A stretch of DNA of 43,984 nucleotides, taken from contig DBKQ01000039.1 in the NCBI GenBank assembly GCA_002298545.1, positions 6,334-50,317 on the forward strand, read 5' to 3'. This DNA comes from Prevotella sp. UBA746 (GTDB taxonomy: Bacteria > Bacteroidota > Bacteroidia > Bacteroidales > Bacteroidaceae). Position 1 is the stretch's first letter; the number at the start of each line of letters is the position of its first letter. The notes under the pieces were generated by a model that was not told where the DNA came from, made no database searches, and was given only the letters and a program-made list of their open reading frames with translations. Positions 39,906-43,984 of this stretch are shown piece after piece. A program made the position numbers and the translations under genes.

Positions 39906-40095
39906 CAGCATTAACGGCAAGTCTCAAAGACAATTATTCCTTTTGTAGTAAAAGAACGGACACAACCATTTATTTTTTGAGACATAATGCATAAACATAC
40001 ATAGATTATAAAGAAAAGAGAGAAACACACACATTAAAAAACAATATAAAAAACTTTTATTTCAATAAGCCAATATATTATTGCCAAATATTTAC

Positions 40096-40103
40096 TACCT
40101 TTG
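40096..40103 (+). promoter_or_regulatory. -7 element of the HIT-trmD unit
   Basis: TACCTTTG, about 40 bp before ATG 40147; the nearest TTG (40081) is too close to act as -33 box. Confidence 0.6.
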
Positions 40104-40146
40104 CAAAAAGTAGATAAAAGCTAATAACTAAAAAACATATAACAAG

Positions 40147-40572
40147 ATGAACAGTGATCCAAAAGATTGTCTTTATTGTCAGAACAATGAGACATTGCAT
40201 GACTTGATGATTGAAGTTGCAAAACTTAGTGTTTCCCGCGTATTTATCTTTAAGGAGCAGACTTACCACGGCCGTTGCCTCGTAGCATACAAAGACCATG
40301 TTGACGACCTCAACCTACTTAGCGACGACGAGAGAAATGCCTTCATGGCTGACGTTGCAAAGGTAACACGTGCCATGCAAAAGGTTTTCAATCCAGACAA
40401 GATTAACTATGGTGCTTATTCCGATACATTGTCTCACCTTCATTTCCATCTTATCCCTAAATATAAAGGTGGACCAGACTTCGGTGGCGTATTCCAGATG
40501 AACCCGAAAAAAGTTTATCTAACTGATGCTGAATACGCAGAAATGGCAGAGGCTCTGAAAAAGGAACTATAA
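40147..40572 (+). CDS. HIT family nucleotide-binding protein
   Basis: 141 residues. The histidine triad is H97-x-H99-x-H101 in SHLHFHLIPK, and a CxxC pair (C8, C11) lies near the N-terminus (DCLYCQNNE). HIT proteins hydrolyse adenosine phosphoramidates or dinucleoside polyphosphates. It ends 9 bp before trmD. Confidence 0.92.
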   Translation: MNSDPKDCLYCQNNETLHDLMIEVAKLSVSRVFIFKEQTYHGRCLVAYKDHVDDLNLLSDDERNAFMADVAKVTRAMQKVFNPDKINYGAYSDTLSHLHFHLIPKYKGGPDFGGVFQMNPKKVYLTDAEYAEMAEALKKEL

Positions 40573-40581
40573 TCGCAGCCA

Positions 40582-41256
40582 ATGAGAATTGACATAATTA
40601 CCGTGCTCCCCGCCATGATTGAAGGGTTCTGCAATGAATCCATTCTGGCGAGGGCACAGAAAAAAGGACTGGCGGAGATTCATCTGCATAACCTGCGCGA
40701 CTATTCTGCCGACAAATGGAAACGGGTTGACGATTATCCTTATGGTGGATTTGCCGGAATGGTAATGCAATGTGAACCTATAGACCGTTGTATATCCGCC
40801 CTGAAAGCAGAGCGCGACTATGACGAGGTTATCTTCACGTCGCCAGACGGAGAACAGTTTAACCAGCATGTTGCAAACGATCTCTCCATGAAGCAGAACC
40901 TCATCATTCTCTGCGGACACTACAAAGGCATCGACCACCGCATTCGCGAGCATCTCATTACTCGCGAAATAAGCATCGGCGACTATGTCCTTACGGGAGG
41001 TGAACTTGCAGCTGCCGTTATGGCAGACGCTATCGTGAGAATCGTTCCAGGCGTTATCAGCGACGAACAGAGTGCACTGTCCGACTGCTTTCAAGACGAT
41101 ATGCTGTCGGCTCCTATATATACTCGTCCCGCAGACTACAAGGGATGGAAAGTTCCTGATATTCTGTTGAGTGGAAACGAGGCGAAGATAAAGGACTGGG
41201 AAATAGAGCAAAGCTACGAAAGGACAAAGCGCCTGCGCCCCGACCTTCTGAAATAA
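40582..41256 (+). CDS. trmD: tRNA (guanine-N1)-methyltransferase
   Basis: 224 residues. SPOUT knot motifs are visible: CGHYKGIDHRI, SIGDYVLTGGELAAAVMADAIVR, and an N-terminal IDIITVLP. It methylates G37 of tRNAs from SAM, preventing +1 frameshifting. tRNA-Arg in this window has G at position 37 of its anticodon loop. Confidence 0.96.
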   Translation: MRIDIITVLPAMIEGFCNESILARAQKKGLAEIHLHNLRDYSADKWKRVDDYPYGGFAGMVMQCEPIDRCISALKAERDYDEVIFTSPDGEQFNQHVANDLSMKQNLIILCGHYKGIDHRIREHLITREISIGDYVLTGGELAAAVMADAIVRIVPGVISDEQSALSDCFQDDMLSAPIYTRPADYKGWKVPDILLSGNEAKIKDWEIEQSYERTKRLRPDLLK

Positions 41257-41285
41257 TTTTTTTCAACACCAATAACAATAGTATT

Positions 41286-41819
41286 ATGGAGAATCTATTA
41301 AATTATGTCGCTACTCCCAAACTTGGTTTCGGTGAAGCAGTAAAGAGAGTATTAAATAACGTCATAAACTTCAAAGGCCGCGCACGCCGTTCCGAATACT
41401 GGTGGTATATGCTGGCTGTATGTATCGCCAATTTTATTCTCAGTATAGCCCTTGGCTCCATGCCGTTGGTACAGAATATTGTCAGCATAATAATCTCGCT
41501 GTCAGCTGTTTCCGTTACAGTAAGACGCGTGCAGGACTCTGGTCATAATCCAATATGGGTTTACATAGAGTTCGTAAGCAGCATATTCTTGACAATCTAC
41601 ATGTTTACAAGTGGTTACATTGAGATGCTCAACACGGTCAATCCGAATTCTAACGCCATTATAGGTTTCGTATTAAACCCGATGTTTTGGTTGCCGGCAC
41701 TGGTTGAAATAGTCACAAGCATCGTGATTTTCGTGTTCTGCCTGTTTGACGGAACTGTCGGACCGAACAAATATGGAGACTCTCCAAAATACGTTAGCGA
41801 AGACACAATTACCAAGTAA
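41286..41819 (+). CDS. DUF805 (YhaH-like) inner-membrane protein
   Basis: 177 residues. The family start FKGRARRSEYWWYMLAVCIANFI is at about 30-52, then hydrophobic segments at 45-65, 70-85, 95-118 and 130-155, with VTVRRVQDSGHNPIWVYI between them and the closing FDGTVGPNKYGDSPKY. Function unknown. The tail terminator at 41826 separates it from the next gene. Confidence 0.88.
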   Translation: MENLLNYVATPKLGFGEAVKRVLNNVINFKGRARRSEYWWYMLAVCIANFILSIALGSMPLVQNIVSIIISLSAVSVTVRRVQDSGHNPIWVYIEFVSSIFLTIYMFTSGYIEMLNTVNPNSNAIIGFVLNPMFWLPALVEIVTSIVIFVFCLFDGTVGPNKYGDSPKYVSEDTITK

Positions 41820-41825
41820 CTCTAT

Positions 41826-41872
41826 AAAGTTCCCAACCTGCATTATTCTATTTGTCAGTTGGGAACTTTTAA
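41826..41872 (+). terminator. DUF805 terminator
   Basis: AAAGTTCCCAACCTG pairs with CAGTTGGGAACTTT, the right arm starting at 41856; T-rich tail follows. Confidence 0.85.
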
Positions 41873-41906
41873 TTTTATAACCTATCCTATACTATTCAAC
41901 ATCCAC

Positions 41907-42659
41907 ATGAAAAGCCAAGAGGACACAGCCGGAGTACTTGCCAAGCAGACAAACTGGGAAGAACTATATTTTTATCAGAAAGCAGATGTTGTATATCAAT
42001 TGTCATTTGCTTTCTGCAACAGATTTATCCATCTCTATAAAGACAGGACAAGAGACCAGATAATTCAGGCTGCACGCTCATGCAAACAAAACATAGTAGA
42101 AGGACTTGCTGACGGAGTTACATCTACAGAAATGCAGCTGAAGCTCCTAAATGTAGCACGCGCCTCCTTAAAAGAACTCCGCGAAGACTTTGAGGATTAT
42201 CTGAAATCGCGCCATCTGAACTACTATATTGCAGGAAGCGAGAAATACGACTTCATGCTAAATTATTGCCGTTTCCACAATAAACTCCCGGACTACGAAC
42301 AATTTTTTCAGACGTGGAGCGACGAAGAAATGTGCAACTATGCTTTAACACTCTGTCACATGATAGACAAGATGATGATGAGTTTTTTGAAAAAGCTTGA
42401 AGACGAGTTTATAAGAGAAGGAGGTATCAGAGAGCGCATGCACAGGGCAAGAACCGGTTATAGAAATGAACAAGATTCGAAACTGAAACAACTTGAAGAC
42501 AAGTATAAGCGTCTTGAAGAAAGTCTGTCTATTTTACAAGCAGAAAGCAATAAATGGAAAGCAGCCTACTATGACCTTAGGGAGAGAGCTCTGAAAGCAT
42601 ACAATAGACAGCAAGAGGAAATAGCTACACTAAAGAGGATGTTAAAAGGCGAAGAATAA
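41907..42659 (+). CDS. Four-helix-bundle protein with C-terminal coiled-coil suffix
   Basis: 250 residues from ATG 41907; in-frame triplets further upstream, including a TTG, fall in the terminator stem and are not used. Residues 25-190 match the four-helix bundle seen in 23S rRNA intervening-sequence proteins and the Avd protein of diversity-generating retroelements, with the QAARSCKQNIVEGLADG loop. The C-terminal 65 residues form a Glu/Lys/Leu coiled coil (LKQLEDKYKRLEESLSILQ). No reverse transcriptase or template repeat is near. A repeat array follows. Confidence 0.85.
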   Translation: MKSQEDTAGVLAKQTNWEELYFYQKADVVYQLSFAFCNRFIHLYKDRTRDQIIQAARSCKQNIVEGLADGVTSTEMQLKLLNVARASLKELREDFEDYLKSRHLNYYIAGSEKYDFMLNYCRFHNKLPDYEQFFQTWSDEEMCNYALTLCHMIDKMMMSFLKKLEDEFIREGGIRERMHRARTGYRNEQDSKLKQLEDKYKRLEESLSILQAESNKWKAAYYDLRERALKAYNRQQEEIATLKRMLKGEE

Positions 42660-42682
42660 AGGGTGTATTTTTTTTCATAGTA

Positions 42683-42782
42683 TCTAGAATTTCTAGAGAA
42701 TCTAGGAAATCTAGAGAATCTAGGAAATATAAGATAATCTAGGAAATCTAGATAATCTAGGAAATCTAGAAATTCTAGGAAA
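42683..42782. repeat. 9-bp tandem repeat array (TCTAGRNAA) bounded by inverted repeats
   Basis: Ten 9-bp units begin with TCTAG (TCTAGAGAA, TCTAGGAAA, TCTAGATAA and similar), with one 10-bp degenerate unit at 42728-42737. TCTAGAATTTCTAGA at 42683-42697 and TCTAGAAATTCTAGG at 42765-42779 are complementary at 14 of 15 positions, so the array ends can pair. Confidence 0.8.
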
Positions 42783-42794
42783 AGACTAGCAAAT

Positions 42795-42835
42795 TTATAA
42801 AAAAAAGAATCCTCACAAAAAAATGCAAGGATTCT
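42795..42835 (-). terminator. pheS terminator
   Basis: AGAATCCT (42806-42813) with AGGATTCT (42828-42835); on the minus strand followed by TTTTTT ATAAATTT. Confidence 0.7.
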
Positions 42836-42845
42836 ATCATAAAAA

Positions 42846-43883
42846 TCAGTTTGCAGCATCAAACTCTTCAAGGAAGCGTACGTCATTCTCTGAGAACATA
42901 CGCAAGTCGGAAACTTGATACTTCAAGTTCGTGATACGCTCAACACCGAGTCCGAAAGCATAACCTGTGTATACCTTGCTGTCGATGCCACACGCCTCGA
43001 GCACATTAGGATCGACCATTCCACAACCGAGGATTTCTACCCAACCGGTATGCTTGCAGAAGCCACAACCCTTACCGCCACAGATGTTGCAAGAGATGTC
43101 CATCTCTGCACTTGGCTCCGTAAACGGGAAGTAACTTGGACGCAGACGGATCTTTGTATCAGGACCGAACATTTCACGTGCGAATGTCAGAAGAACCTGC
43201 TTCAAGTCGGTAAACGAAACATTCTTGTCGATGTATAGTCCCTCAATCTGATGGAAGAAGCAGTGTGCACGTGCCGTGATAGCCTCGTTACGGTAAACGC
43301 GCCCCGGGCAGATGATACGGATAGGTGGCTGCGAAGTCTCCATAACGCGAGCCTGCACGGAACTTGTATGACTACGCAGAAGAATATTCTTCGTAACATC
43401 ATTAGGGTTCTGCTCCACAAAGAACGTATCTTGCATGTCGCGAGCCGGATGGTCTGCTGCGAAGTTGAGCATAGTGAATACGTGCTTGTCGTCATCAACC
43501 TCAGGTCCTTGATAAAGGGTGAATCCCATGCGTGAGAAGATGTCGATGATTTGGTTCTTCACTACAGTCAAAGGATGGCGAGTTCCCAGTGCCACAGGAT
43601 AAGCGGTACGGGTTAAGTCGATGTCATCGCTGGAAGACTCGGCTTCCTCCATCTGCTCCTTTAAGCCATTGATTTTCTCAAGTGCGGCATTTTTCAATTC
43701 GTTAATCTTGATGCCCACCTCTTTTTTCTGGTCGGCTGGCACATTGCGGAAGTCGGCCATGAGGGCGTTGATCTCACCCTTTTTGCTGAGATACTTGATT
43801 CGAAGTTGCTCTACTTCCTCTGCGTTTTGGGCAGTGAGGGCATTGACTTCCTTCAAGAGTTCTTCTATTTTCTCTAATAACAT
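42846..43883 (-). CDS. pheS: Phenylalanine-tRNA ligase alpha subunit
   Basis: 345 residues. N-terminal coiled coil (1-90) for tRNA-Phe binding, then class II synthetase motifs: motif 2 region RIICPGRVYRNEAITARAH, and motif 3 with GYAFGLGVERI. Substrate-pocket residues include FTEPSAEMDI. It needs the beta subunit PheT, which is not in this window; in Bacteroidota pheS and pheT are often unlinked. Promoter at 43974-43981. Confidence 0.96.
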   Translation of the reverse strand: MLLEKIEELLKEVNALTAQNAEEVEQLRIKYLSKKGEINALMADFRNVPADQKKEVGIKINELKNAALEKINGLKEQMEEAESSSDDIDLTRTAYPVALGTRHPLTVVKNQIIDIFSRMGFTLYQGPEVDDDKHVFTMLNFAADHPARDMQDTFFVEQNPNDVTKNILLRSHTSSVQARVMETSQPPIRIICPGRVYRNEAITARAHCFFHQIEGLYIDKNVSFTDLKQVLLTFAREMFGPDTKIRLRPSYFPFTEPSAEMDISCNICGGKGCGFCKHTGWVEILGCGMVDPNVLEACGIDSKVYTGYAFGLGVERITNLKYQVSDLRMFSENDVRFLEEFDAAN

Positions 43884-43973
43884 ATTTTATTATTTGTCTG
43901 TTTACTAACCTAAATTAGCGTGATTTGTCTTCCCTTGGGCTTACAAAACTCGCTTATCTATTTATTTTGCGTG

Positions 43974-43981
43974 CAAAGATA
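43974..43981 (-). promoter_or_regulatory. -7 element of pheS
   Basis: TATCTTTG on the minus strand, giving a leader of about 80-90 nt before pheS. The leader contains no Phe-rich leader peptide or T-box that I can see. The -33 region lies at the window edge. Confidence 0.6.
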
Positions 43982-43984
43982 ACA

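Noticed and set aside
39921..39983. GTCTCAAA/TTTGAGAC inverted pair in the nhaC-HIT gap
   Set aside because: Only 8 bp with a 47-bp spacer, which is within chance expectation for an AT-rich interval.
40567..41211. A 214-codon minus-strand frame
   Set aside because: Antisense to trmD, whose motifs are unmistakable.
42683..42782. Possible CRISPR array
   Set aside because: Units are 9 bp and contiguous, without spacers, and no cas genes are present; the same holds for 27915-28004.
42569..42886. A 105-codon minus-strand frame with Phe-Leu-Asp and Phe-Ser-Arg repeats
   Set aside because: It is the translation of the 9-bp repeat array and overlaps the ends of two real genes.

Overview
The window reads as a chromosomal segment of a Bacteroidales bacterium, most likely Prevotellaceae. 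The case rests on recurrent Bacteroidota promoters (-7 box TAnnTTTG, several with a TTG/TTTG -33 box 19-20 bp upstream), almost no Shine-Dalgarno sequences, and lineage-typical genes: DUF5606, long NusB, the T9SS plug-type DUF5103 protein, a 29-residue AURKAIP1/COX24-type protein beside HU, a DotI-like tyrosine recombinase, and a four-helix-bundle protein with a suffix domain. The genus is an inference.

Layout. (1) 1-5307: the right end of an integrated phage or phage-derived element: the C-terminal part of a tape measure protein, a small acidic AT-rich insert gene with its own promoter, a large tail-associated protein, and a convergent tyrosine recombinase facing a repeat-rich likely attachment region and tRNA-Arg(ACG). 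(2) 5308-7780: tRNA-Arg, an unannotated small-RNA candidate, a shortened DnaJ/CbpA-like co-chaperone with a very strong Shine-Dalgarno sequence, and a UroD-superfamily protein carrying a zinc-methyltransferase-like motif. (3) 7798-13074, minus strand: ffh, then folD, a 59-aa TPR gene, ferredoxin, and alpha, beta and gamma subunits of a 2-oxoacid:ferredoxin oxidoreductase; several junctions are ATGA overlaps. (4) 13390-20869: manA, an outer-membrane-type protein, fabD on the plus strand, and the operon nusB-yajC-ybbR-coaE-DUF5606-nth. (5) 20983-24910, plus strand: rplY, then pth, an S4-domain gene, purN and DUF5103. (6) 24934-27842: anaerobic ribonucleotide reductase nrdDG behind a 220-nt leader. 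(7) 27843-33303: a tandem-repeat cassette, a small secreted protein, a cytoplasmic GH13 enzyme with an AlaX-like editing protein, RNase G, the AURKAIP1-like microgene and HU. (8) 33420-36435: a duplicated promoter module ahead of an SGNH hydrolase, a secreted endonuclease I with a T9SS-like tail, and RNase P RNA. (9) 36497-43984: YihY, YkvA, NhaC, HIT, TrmD, DUF805, a four-helix-bundle protein, a 9-bp CTAG repeat array, and pheS.

Most of the window is housekeeping. Together the nrdDG and 2-oxoacid:ferredoxin genes describe a strict anaerobe. The ffh, yajC, SRP and T9SS-related genes cover protein export, and rnpB, rng, nusB, trmD, pth, pheS and the AlaX-like gene cover RNA and translation. 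No complete novel multi-gene defence or mobile system is visible. The most unusual items are the acidic moron gene in the phage tail module, the small-RNA candidate at 5684-5803, the Shine-Dalgarno-driven DnaJ-like gene, two tandem-repeat arrays each bounded by inverted repeats, and the duplicated promoter/dyad unit before the SGNH hydrolase.
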